A DNA stretch of 15,327 bases, taken from assembly GCA_916720285.1 (NCBI GenBank), contig CAKAQP010000032.1, forward strand, positions 1-15,327, given 5' to 3'. The notes under the pieces are model-generated. The model made no database searches. It saw only the letters and a list, made by a program, of their open reading frames with translations, and was not told the origin of the DNA. The stretch comes from an uncultured Lachnoanaerobaculum sp. GTDB taxonomy: Bacteria > Bacillota > Clostridia > Lachnospirales > Lachnospiraceae. Shown piece after piece: positions 1 through 5,920 of the stretch; position 1 is the stretch's first letter; the number at the start of each line of letters is the position of its first letter. Both the position numbers and the translations under genes were made by a program.

Positions 1-47
1 TCATGCATTAAATTAGTATATATTAAAAAAGTAAGCCATGTAAGTAT

Positions 48-85
48 AACTGTCAAGATGTTAGATATATTTTGGCAGTTTTTAT
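48..85 (+). terminator. Intrinsic terminator of an upstream gene outside the window
   Basis: AACTGTCAA at 48-56 pairs with TTGGCAGTT at 72-80 (nine pairs, one of them G-U) and is followed directly by TTTTTAT. This is the normal layout of a Rho-independent terminator for rightward transcription. The gene it ends lies to the left of the window. Confidence 0.75.
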
Positions 86-123
86 ATTGGGAATATTGAA
101 TCGTCAGAGATTTATTTTAAGCT

Positions 124-157
124 TTGACTATATTATTATAATTATATTTGATACAAT
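124..157 (+). promoter_or_regulatory. Candidate promoter for the DUF1722/Pyr_excise pair
   Basis: The stretch between the upstream terminator and the gene at 243 is very AT-rich. The best -10 candidate is TACAAT at 152-157, preceded by TG at 149-150 so that it reads as an extended -10. A TTGACT hexamer lies at 124-129 but its 22-base spacing is too long for a classical -35. The rest of 86-242 shows no other clear structure. The call is weak because AT-rich DNA gives many chance matches. Confidence 0.35.
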
Positions 158-242
158 ATGACGATATAAGTTTTGAATGTATTTAATCTTACATAATTTA
201 CTATAGTATTAAACATTCAAGTATTTTGAAAGAAAAGAGAGT

Positions 243-629
243 ATGAGTTATAAAAATATAAGAAAAGAATGTGAAGAGTTGTGGGCGAAAAATAAATACT
301 ATGTACTGAGTAAATCACATAAGGAATATCTCGGGATAAGAGAGTACCTTAAAGGGGATGAATTGGATGTTTCATTTCTGAAAGATAAAATACAAAAAAC
401 AAAAGACATGAATGAGAGTAGGAAAGATTTCAGTAATGCCGTTCTTCATGTGTGGGGATATTTTAAAGAGGATGCAAGTGCTGTAGAGAAGCAAGAATTA
501 TTTAATATATTAAATGAATATATGGAAGAGAGAAGCAGTCAGACAGTTGTAATTGACTATTTAAATACTTTATTAAAGAAATACCCAAATGAATATTTGG
601 AAAACTCCACTTTCTTAACAGGAGAATAA
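243..629 (+). CDS. Stand-alone DUF1722 (YbgA-type) protein
   Basis: This 128-residue protein matches the DUF1722 family (PF08349) over nearly its whole length. Visible family features are the N-terminal aromatic/lysine helix with the KYYVLSKS stretch (residues 18-25), the NAVLHVWGYFK motif (65-75) and the C-terminal pattern of a YLNTLLKKYP helix followed by Y-L. In E. coli the domain occurs in YbgA, whose gene lies beside the photolyase gene phr. In many other bacteria it is fused to a DUF523 domain, which is absent here. The biochemical role of the domain is not established. The ATG follows an AAGAGAG ribosome site. The stop codon is separated by one base from the next gene, which suggests coupled translation. 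Family identification is firm and function is unknown. Confidence 0.85.
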   Translation: MSYKNIRKECEELWAKNKYYVLSKSHKEYLGIREYLKGDELDVSFLKDKIQKTKDMNESRKDFSNAVLHVWGYFKEDASAVEKQELFNILNEYMEERSSQTVVIDYLNTLLKKYPNEYLENSTFLTGE

Positions 630-630
630 T

Positions 631-999
631 ATGAGACTATGGCATGAAAAAATCATACACTTATTACCTAAAAATCAGCTGCTTCGACAGCATAGAGAAT
701 GTTGTGCTCTTAGGGGAAACGGTTGGAAGAAGAAACATAAAACCGTAGATTATGTGTTTTCATATTCGCCATATCTTTTATTCAGATACCATTTGTTGGT
801 AATGGATGAGATGGAAAAAAGAGGATATAATGTTTCAGGGGAATGGAAGGATAAAAATTACAGAGGGAAAATCGCAGAAAAATATATAGATCTTGAAGAG
901 GAAATCATAGAAGATCCAATTTATAAAGAGCATAATATTGAATATCTGGATGAATGTATAGAGAATTTAAGAAATAAAGGTATAGAGCTTAAATTATAG
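631..999 (+). CDS. Pyrimidine-dimer glycosylase-family protein (Pyr_excise / TIGR02328)
   Basis: This 122-residue protein starts MRLWHEKII and carries the QHRECCALRGNGW block (residues 20-32), typical of the TIGR02328 branch of the pyrimidine-dimer DNA glycosylase family (PF03013). Arg22-Glu23 fall at the same place as the catalytic Arg22-Glu23 of phage T4 endonuclease V, a glycosylase/AP lyase that removes UV-induced cyclobutane dimers. The T4 nucleophile, the alpha-amino group of Thr2, has no Thr counterpart: the sequence begins Met-Arg-Leu where T4 has Met-Thr-Arg-Ile. Activity therefore cannot be assumed. The ribosome site AGGAGA lies inside the end of the DUF1722 gene one base upstream, so the two are almost certainly co-transcribed. 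Family call is strong; the repair function is an inference. Confidence 0.85.
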   Translation: MRLWHEKIIHLLPKNQLLRQHRECCALRGNGWKKKHKTVDYVFSYSPYLLFRYHLLVMDEMEKRGYNVSGEWKDKNYRGKIAEKYIDLEEEIIEDPIYKEHNIEYLDECIENLRNKGIELKL

Positions 1000-1085
1000 A
1001 ATTTATAAAATCCCTTGATACTTTTGCCGGAACATAAAATTTCGCCTATAAAAATATTCTCTTAAATATTTATACATATTTATGG

Positions 1086-1093
1086 TATATAAT
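1086..1093 (+). promoter_or_regulatory. Candidate -10 element for the GH18 gene
   Basis: The 134 bases between the Pyr_excise-family gene and the GH18 gene contain a consensus TATAAT at 1088-1093, about 40 bases before the GTG start. No convincing -35 hexamer is seen at the usual distance; the nearest, CTTAAA at 1061-1066, is too far. No terminator is visible after base 999, so read-through from the upstream pair is also possible. Confidence 0.35.
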
Positions 1094-1133
1094 AGTGAGG
1101 ACTTTACAATAACTTATTTTATATGGAGGAAAA

Positions 1134-2786
1134 GTGAAGAAGAAGGTTTTAATAGGTATTGTTGTAGTTCTATGTATCATACTTGGAATTATATTTATAT
1201 CAAGAGAAATGGATGGAATTATAGGCTCAAAAGAGAAGGTTACACAGGTGCAGTTATATCAGGTTGAGGGTGATGATGTAGCGCTTGTATATAATTATTC
1301 TTTGCAAAAGGCCAAAGCAATATATAAAGACGGAGTGGTATATGTACCTTTAAATTGGACAAGAGCAATACTCAATGATAAATTTTATTACAGTGATGAT
1401 GAAAAGCTTCTTTCATACGCTTTGCCTACAGAAATAGTTTATGCAAATTTTGAGAATGTGGATAATAACGGAAAGCCGCTTTTGCTTGAATCGGACGGAA
1501 AGGTTTATTTGTCTATAGAAACAATAAAGGCTTATACAGACGTATGGGTAGATTCATACACTGAGAGTGAAATTAAAAAGGTGTATATAAATAATACTTT
1601 CGGTAGTTATGATGTTGCTACAATAAAGTCAAAGTCGGGACTGAGAGTGGATGCCGATAATTGGTCTGCAAGTATAGAGGGTGTGGAACTTAAGAAAGAT
1701 GAAAATGTTACAATAGTTGAACAAAATGAGAAGTGGTATAAAGTTTTCACACAAAGCGGTTTGATGGGATATGTAAAGAAAAATCACTTGAAAAATTTCA
1801 CACAAGCCGAAAGACAAAGTGGATTTGTAAAGCCGGAATATACTTCCATATCAATGGATGAGAAGGTTGTTCTTGGATGGCATCAGGTAACGACAGCTGC
1901 CGCAAACAGCGGTATGGAGAAGATTGTTGCAAATACAAGCGGAATGAACGTAATATCACCGACATGGTTCAAACTTTCAGATAATAAGGGCAATTATACT
2001 TCTATAGCAAGTAAAGATTATGTAGATGCGGCACATAAAAAGAACTTACAGGTATGGCCTTTAATTGATAATTTCAGTAAGGATATCAGTACATTAAAGA
2101 TATTGTCTTCTTCCGAAAACAGAAAAAATCTTATTTCAAATATGATTGCAGATGCAAAGAAATATGGTTTTGACGGAATAAATATAGATTTTGAGTCACT
2201 CACTCAGGATAATGCACCACATTTTATTCAGTTTATAAGAGAGCTTTCTGTTTCTTGCAGAAATAATAAAATAGTGTTGAGTGTAGATGTTCCGATTCCG
2301 GCATCTTACAATATGTACTATGAAAGGGATGAGCTGGCTGAAGTTGTGGATTATGTTATAAATATGGGATACGATGAGCATTACAGCGGATCTGATGAAG
2401 GAAGCAGTGCTTCTATAGACTTTGTAAAAAATTCCATTACAGACAGCCTTACAGAAGTACCTAAGGAAAAACTTATAAATGCTGTTCCGGTATATACAAG
2501 AGTTTGGACCAAGGAAAACGATAAGGTAACATCAACCGCACTCGGAATGGTAGGAGCGGCTACATGGGTAAAGGAAAATAACGTAAATCTTACCTGGGAT
2601 GAGGAAGTAGGCCAGTATGTAGGGCAAACTACAGTGGGAAATGCCACCAAGTATATATGGATGGAAGATGAGCGTTCTATGAAGCTTAAAATGGATGTGG
2701 TAAAGGAAGCGGACTTGGCGGGAGTAGCGGTATGGAAACTCGGACTTGAACCGAAAGAGATCTGGGATGTAATATCATATAAATGA
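1134..2786 (+). CDS. Membrane-anchored SH3 plus GH18 glycosyl hydrolase
   Basis: This 550-residue surface protein has a short basic N-terminus and one hydrophobic segment (about residues 5-23), read as a signal anchor. A copper-amine-oxidase-N-like domain follows (about 45-155), then a bacterial SH3 domain (about 165-222) and a C-terminal glycoside hydrolase family 18 barrel (about 245-550). The GH18 active-site motif DGxxxDxE is intact as Asp347-Gly348 through Asp352-Phe-Glu354, with Glu354 the expected acid/base. Asn at motif position 4 is also common in spore and cell-wall GH18 enzymes of the YaaH/SleL group. The likely role is cleavage of N-acetylglucosamine linkages, most plausibly in peptidoglycan. 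The substrate is not shown by the sequence, and a host N-glycan endoglycosidase role cannot be excluded. The GTG start is chosen because of GGAGGA at 1125-1130 and the basic-hydrophobic N-terminus it gives. Confidence 0.85.
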   Translation: MKKKVLIGIVVVLCIILGIIFISREMDGIIGSKEKVTQVQLYQVEGDDVALVYNYSLQKAKAIYKDGVVYVPLNWTRAILNDKFYYSDDEKLLSYALPTEIVYANFENVDNNGKPLLLESDGKVYLSIETIKAYTDVWVDSYTESEIKKVYINNTFGSYDVATIKSKSGLRVDADNWSASIEGVELKKDENVTIVEQNEKWYKVFTQSGLMGYVKKNHLKNFTQAERQSGFVKPEYTSISMDEKVVLGWHQVTTAAANSGMEKIVANTSGMNVISPTWFKLSDNKGNYTSIASKDYVDAAHKKNLQVWPLIDNFSKDISTLKILSSSENRKNLISNMIADAKKYGFDGINIDFESLTQDNAPHFIQFIRELSVSCRNNKIVLSVDVPIPASYNMYYERDELAEVVDYVINMGYDEHYSGSDEGSSASIDFVKNSITDSLTEVPKEKLINAVPVYTRVWTKENDKVTSTALGMVGAATWVKENNVNLTWDEEVGQYVGQTTVGNATKYIWMEDERSMKLKMDVVKEADLAGVAVWKLGLEPKEIWDVISYK

Positions 2787-2815
2787 TAATGGATATTTAA
2801 AATAAAATGTAGTAT

Positions 2816-2823
2816 TATACAAT
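2816..2823 (+). promoter_or_regulatory. Weak candidate -10 upstream of the IdeS-like gene
   Basis: TACAAT at 2818-2823 inside TATACAAT is the best -10-like element between the GH18 gene and the IdeS-like gene. The -35 position (around 2795-2800) is a poor match. If it is used, transcription would start around 2830, right at the foot of the hairpin at 2831-2865. Confidence 0.25.
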
Positions 2824-2830
2824 TGTTTAC

Positions 2831-2865
2831 AAAAATTCAGTCATATTGATGTGGCTGATTTTTTG
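2831..2865 (+). terminator. Terminator or attenuator between the GH18 and IdeS-like genes
   Basis: TCAGTCA at 2837-2843 pairs with TGGCTGA at 2852-2858 (seven pairs, one G-U). The stem is flanked by AAAAA on the left and a TTTTTT run on the right (2859-2864), giving a terminator-type hairpin after the GH18 stop at 2786. Only about 30 bases remain before the GTG of the next gene. That is too few for a promoter plus ribosome site, so the hairpin must be passed for the IdeS-like gene to be expressed unless its promoter is elsewhere. Confidence 0.65.
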
Positions 2866-2895
2866 TGCAATTTTGAGTAATGAAAGGGTAGTAAA

Positions 2896-4803
2896 GTGAA
2901 AAAGAATAAATTTGTCCCGACAGTTTTGGGGCTTACCATGTTGATGTCCTTTAATGCATATGCAGGTGCTGACGGATGGAAACAGGAAAATAATAAATGG
3001 AAATACTATAAAGAAGATAAGGCTCTAAAAGCCTGGCAGCAGATAAATAATAATTGGTATTTCTTTAATGAAGACGGAAGTTTAAAAACCGGTTGGTATA
3101 TGGACGCCGCAAATAATTGGTATTTTTTAGACAGCTCTAAAACTGCCAATGAGGGAGTACTTTTATCAGGATGGCAGTGGATAGACGGATATTGCTATTA
3201 TTTTGAAGGAACAGATAATACTAAATTTGGAAAGATGTATTCAAATACTGTTGTCGGTGGATATAGAATTGATACCACAGGTAGATGGATAAATGAGAGC
3301 GGAATTGCGTATTATGAAGCCGGTAAAGGTATAAGTACAAGCAATGCTTTACAGAGCTCGTCAAATACAGCGAAGAAATCAAGTGTTGCAGGAAGTTCAG
3401 GTAAAAGTGGCGGCTCAAGCAGGGGTGGAAGCTCAGGTAAAAGCGGCGGCTCAAGTAGAGGTGAAAGCTTCGGTAAAAGTGGAGGCTCAAGTAGTGTCGT
3501 AAGCTCCAATAAAAGTAGTGGATCAAATATTGGTGAAAATACCGGAAGAAGCGATGGTTCAAGCGGTTTAAATCAAGGAGAAGAAAACAGAATATTAAGA
3601 GAATCAAATGTAACGGTTGAAAACTCAAGTTCTGAGAAAAGTGAAGACTTTGTAGGTTCAAGACAAGATTTAAGCATAGAAAAAAATACAAATAAAGAGG
3701 ATACCACAAAGTCAAATGAGAGCCCTGTAAAACCGGCCACTTCCTCAAATGTCGAGATACCGAAAGCAGAGGAAAAAAAGGATATAGAGTCAAAGGAAAG
3801 CAAAAGTGCTGAGGCGGAGCGAAAAGAGAGTGAGCAAAACAGGGCTGAAAAGATCAAAGAATCATTAATTACTTCAGAGAATGACAATGTTGTTCAGTAT
3901 ACAAATGAAGACGGTGAAATCAGAACCATTATATGGGTAAGGGGAATTAACGGACCTGTTATGGGAGAAGGCGGAGATTTTCATAAAGAGATTACACAAG
4001 GTGGAAAAGATACTTATATAACATATACTGTACCATATTCAAGTGGAGACGGATGGTATGATGTTAATAAAACAAGAAGCGGTGGAAATACCGATATAGA
4101 TAAAAATCTTTGCTTTGCAGCGGTATCATCAAATATGCTTCATTGGTGGTTTGATCAAAATATTGAATATGTCGACAGATATATAGAAAAAAACGGAGAT
4201 ATAATTCGTGCCAACAGAAAACTTTCAGATTTAAAAACTTCCTTTGAAAATCCTGAGAATAGTAAAATATTTGAGCTGTATAAGGTGCTGTACGGATATA
4301 ATGAGAGAGGGTTTTATTCGGATCTTTTGATGGATTTATTTATTAACGGATATACTCCAAATCCAAAGGGTGGAACAAATATAGAAAGTGATGAGCTTAT
4401 TCCAAATAATAACGGCGGATTTTTCTATGACGTTTTCAAAGGAAAAAAACTTACAGACCGTACTTATGGTGGAAACTATGAATCATTAAGTAATCTTCTT
4501 AAAGAAATCTTGGGAAATGGCGGCATAGTAGGACTTTCTCATAAAGTGTTTTCAAAGAGTAATCATATAGTTACTTTGTGGGGCGCTGAATATGACTTGA
4601 ACGGAAAGTTGAAGGCTGTATATATCAGTGATTCGGATGATCAGTATGAAAGAAATGTAGGTATGAAGCGTTATGAAATCCGAAATGTCGGTGGAATATC
4701 AAAAGTATCTACCAACGAAACAGATAGGTCTGCGGGTGCTGAAGTAAGATATCTTCATATCTTATATCAGGGAACCGGACAATGGGAAAATTATTTTAAA
4801 TAA
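2896..4803 (+). CDS. Secreted cell-wall-binding IdeS/Mac-family cysteine protease
   Basis: This 635-residue precursor has a Sec signal peptide (cleavage expected after AYA, residue 23), four or five choline-binding-type Trp/Tyr/Gly repeats (about 27-145), a low-complexity linker with five 12-residue repeats (167-226), a charged disordered stretch (about 230-325) and a C-terminal peptidase domain (about 340-635). That domain matches the IdeS/Mac family (PF09028), which cleaves antibody heavy chains in the hinge region. The match includes the NMLHWWFDQN stretch just after the nucleophile. All catalytic positions are present: Lys392 (oxyanion), Cys406, His557, Asp579 and Asp581. The His-to-Asp spacing (22 and 24) equals that of IdeS (His262, Asp284, Asp286). 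The Gly after the IdeS cysteine is Phe407 here. Wall-binding repeats and the long linker suggest surface display. The real substrate (IgG, IgM, IgA or other) cannot be read from sequence. GTG start follows AAAGGG at 2883-2888. Confidence 0.9.
   Translation: MKKNKFVPTVLGLTMLMSFNAYAGADGWKQENNKWKYYKEDKALKAWQQINNNWYFFNEDGSLKTGWYMDAANNWYFLDSSKTANEGVLLSGWQWIDGYCYYFEGTDNTKFGKMYSNTVVGGYRIDTTGRWINESGIAYYEAGKGISTSNALQSSSNTAKKSSVAGSSGKSGGSSRGGSSGKSGGSSRGESFGKSGGSSSVVSSNKSSGSNIGENTGRSDGSSGLNQGEENRILRESNVTVENSSSEKSEDFVGSRQDLSIEKNTNKEDTTKSNESPVKPATSSNVEIPKAEEKKDIESKESKSAEAERKESEQNRAEKIKESLITSENDNVVQYTNEDGEIRTIIWVRGINGPVMGEGGDFHKEITQGGKDTYITYTVPYSSGDGWYDVNKTRSGGNTDIDKNLCFAAVSSNMLHWWFDQNIEYVDRYIEKNGDIIRANRKLSDLKTSFENPENSKIFELYKVLYGYNERGFYSDLLMDLFINGYTPNPKGGTNIESDELIPNNNGGFFYDVFKGKKLTDRTYGGNYESLSNLLKEILGNGGIVGLSHKVFSKSNHIVTLWGAEYDLNGKLKAVYISDSDDQYERNVGMKRYEIRNVGGISKVSTNETDRSAGAEVRYLHILYQGTGQWENYFK
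3394..3573 (+). repeat. Five tandem 36-base repeats coding a 12-residue Ser/Gly/Lys linker
   Basis: Five consecutive 36-base units code for residues 167-226 of the IdeS-like protein. The first two units are nearly identical (SSGKSGGSSRGG and SSGKSGGSSRGE), the third is close, and the fourth and fifth have drifted (SSNKSSGSNIGE, NTGRSDGSSGLN). They form a flexible spacer between the wall-binding repeats and the protease domain. Tandem in-frame units of this kind can vary in number between strains. Confidence 0.85.
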
Positions 4804-4808
4804 AAAAT

Positions 4809-4858
4809 ATAAAGGACTGAAGACTTTCGCATTTAAGAAAGACTTCAGTTCTTTTATA
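4809..4858. terminator. Bidirectional terminator between convergent genes
   Basis: AGGACTGAAG at 4813-4822 pairs with CTTCAGTTCT at 4843-4852, and CTTTC/GAAAG extends the stem inward after one A-A mismatch. TTTTAT follows on the + strand, and an A-rich run precedes the stem so that the - strand also ends in T residues. It sits between the stop of the IdeS-like gene (4803) and the stop of the convergent DeoR gene (4860) and can serve both. Confidence 0.85.
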
Positions 4859-4859
4859 T

Positions 4860-5615
4860 TTATATTATCTTAGAGATGTTTTTTGAAAGAATTTCATCAA
4901 GCTCAGTTGAGAATTGTCCGTTTGAAATTAAAACGTCAATATCCCTAAAGTCTGTGAGTTTAAAAAATCCTCCTGCTTCTTCCTTTGTATTGTCACAAAG
5001 AAGTATAGTCTTGTTTGCATTTTCTATCATACTCTTTTTGACAAGTCCCTGAGAATCATCACCCTCAAATATTCCCTTTGTATTGATGGCTTTACAAGAA
5101 ATTATTGCAAGCTCAGCATTAAAGTTTTTAATAAAGCTTGAAGCAAATTCTCCAACTATGGACAAACTTTTATGTTTTAATACACCGGGACACAGAAAAC
5201 ATTTCAAATCCTGTGCATTTGAAAGTTCATTTGCGATATTGATACCGTTGGTAATAATAGTGATATTATGCCTTAATTTAAGCAAAGGAGCCAACTGGCA
5301 AACAGTAGATGATGAGTCAAGAAATATCACCATACCGTCTTTTAAAAGCGGTGCTGTCTTGCCGGCAATAATCTGTTTTTTATCCAAATTTTCTATCCTT
5401 CTCATACCGATAGGGCTTTCATTGGCTGATTTTACAATCACAGATACATAGCCGTGGGACCTCTTAACAATACCTTCTTCTTCCAGTGCAATCAAATCTC
5501 TTCTTATAGTAGAGCGTGAAGCAAAAACTCTATGACATAAGCCGTCTATACTTGATATACCGTTGCTCTTATTTAAAACATCAAGTATCTGTTGTTTTCT
5601 TCCATTCGAATCCAT
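4860..5615 (-). CDS. DeoR-family transcriptional regulator of the fucose operon
   Basis: This 251-residue repressor-type protein has a DeoR N-terminal helix-turn-helix (about residues 5-58, including SRSTIRRDL and the EEEGIVKRSHG wing). It also has a C-terminal DeoR sugar-phosphate sensor domain (about 75-235) with the LDSSSTV phosphate-binding type motif and the NGINIANEL and CDNTK segments. Family members usually repress sugar operons and are released by a phosphorylated sugar, here presumably fuculose-1-phosphate or a related intermediate (inference). An upstream in-frame start at 5699 would add 28 residues unlike the family. The ATG at 5615 is preferred because it follows AGAGGAT (5621-5627) and gives the normal DeoR length. 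It is transcribed away from the fucose operon, so both sets of promoters share one intergenic region. Confidence 0.88.
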   Translation of the reverse strand: MDSNGRKQQILDVLNKSNGISSIDGLCHRVFASRSTIRRDLIALEEEGIVKRSHGYVSVIVKSANESPIGMRRIENLDKKQIIAGKTAPLLKDGMVIFLDSSSTVCQLAPLLKLRHNITIITNGINIANELSNAQDLKCFLCPGVLKHKSLSIVGEFASSFIKNFNAELAIISCKAINTKGIFEGDDSQGLVKKSMIENANKTILLCDNTKEEAGGFFKLTDFRDIDVLISNGQFSTELDEILSKNISKII

Positions 5616-5682
5616 AAATAATCCTCTTACTTTTATTTTACAGTAACTTCCGTTAAGCAAATACCGGAGTTGCCGACAGGTT

Positions 5683-5708
5683 TGAACAAAAAAATTCACA
5701 CATGAACA
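5683..5708. promoter_or_regulatory. Candidate operator at the regulator start site
   Basis: TTCACACATGAA at 5695-5706 is an inverted repeat (TTCA, four bases, TGAA) lying on the predicted start site of the regulator gene. In addition TGAACA occurs twice, at 5683-5688 and 5703-5708, 20 bases apart, which is about two helical turns. Either arrangement would suit a DeoR-type repressor acting on its own gene. Binding is inferred from position only. Confidence 0.4.
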
Positions 5709-5738
5709 TTATAGCATAAAATAAAAAAAAGTATTCAA
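5708..5738 (-). promoter_or_regulatory. Promoter of the DeoR regulator gene
   Basis: Reading the minus strand, TTGAAT (5738-5733) is followed after 19 bases by a perfect TATAAT (5713-5708). The -10 is preceded by TGC, forming an extended -10 (TGCTATAAT). The long spacer is tolerable with an extended -10. Transcription would start near 5701 and run into the gene starting at 5615. Confidence 0.65.
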
Positions 5739-5773
5739 GAATTTATCCATATATATATTTTTATTATTAAATG

Positions 5774-5794
5774 TGTTATATTGTATTCACTGAA
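5774..5794 (+). promoter_or_regulatory. Candidate fucose operon promoter with overlapping palindrome
   Basis: TATATT at 5777-5782 with TG at 5774-5775 makes an extended -10; no good -35 is seen. The predicted start, about 5789, falls inside the palindrome TTCACTGAA (5786-5794). This half-site sequence is shared with the palindrome at the regulator promoter, though with one base between the arms instead of four. This fits repression by the divergent DeoR protein but is not proof of it. Confidence 0.4.
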
Positions 5795-5895
5795 AAACAT
5801 TTTCGGCAATGTTTCGTAGATATGAAAATAAAAACAAAAAAGAAAAAGCTTTGGAATTTTTCGGGGGTTATGGCATGTCTCCGAAAGATTGCCGA
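5795..5895 (+). promoter_or_regulatory. Structured leader of the fucose operon
   Basis: Three pairings are visible. AAACATT at 5795-5801 pairs with AATGTTT at 5808-5814 around a TTCGGC loop. AATTTTCGGGGG (5855-5866) pairs with CTCCGAAAGATT (5879-5890), including wobble pairs. TCGGCAAT at 5803-5810 is the exact complement of ATTGCCGA at 5888-5895, and this long-range helix overlaps both local stems. The sequence GATTTTATTATT follows at 5894-5905. The mutually exclusive pairings suggest an attenuator-like or RNA-stability element. It does not match a riboswitch class I recognise. Confidence 0.4.
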
Positions 5896-5920
5896 TTTTA
5901 TTATTGAAAGTTGGTGAAGT

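Larger units (their letters stand above)
5616..5920. other. Divergent regulatory region between the regulator and the fucose operon
   Basis: These 305 bases contain no gene. They hold the regulator promoter and its 5' leader (5616-5738), an A/T-rich centre (about 5715-5775), a candidate operon promoter (5774-5794), and an operon leader of roughly 130 bases with several possible RNA stems. The two sides carry TTCA/TGAA palindromes close to each predicted start site. No catabolite-repression (cre) box with a good match was recognised by eye. Confidence 0.8.

Noticed and set aside
1082..1267. Open frame of 61 codons overlapping the start of the GH18 gene in another frame
   Set aside because: It lacks a ribosome site and family resemblance. 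It overlaps the signal anchor of a well-supported gene.
3394..3573. CRISPR-like repeat array
   Set aside because: The 36-base units are contiguous, in frame and drift gradually, with no spacers; they encode a protein linker.
3221..3793. Long open frame of 190 codons on the minus strand opposite the IdeS-like gene
   Set aside because: It is antisense to the Ser/Gly/Lys repeat region, has a biased Leu/Tyr/His/Arg composition produced by the repeats, and shows no recognisable domain.
5616..5699. 28-residue N-terminal extension of the DeoR regulator from an upstream ATG
   Set aside because: The extension is not DeoR-like, includes the probable transcript leader right at the predicted start site, and the ATG at 5615 has a good ribosome site and gives the normal length.
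5786..5810. Possible catabolite-repression (cre) box near the fucose promoter
   Set aside because: The sequence TGAAAAACATTTTCGGCA has some palindromic character, but its spacing and central CG do not fit the cre consensus.
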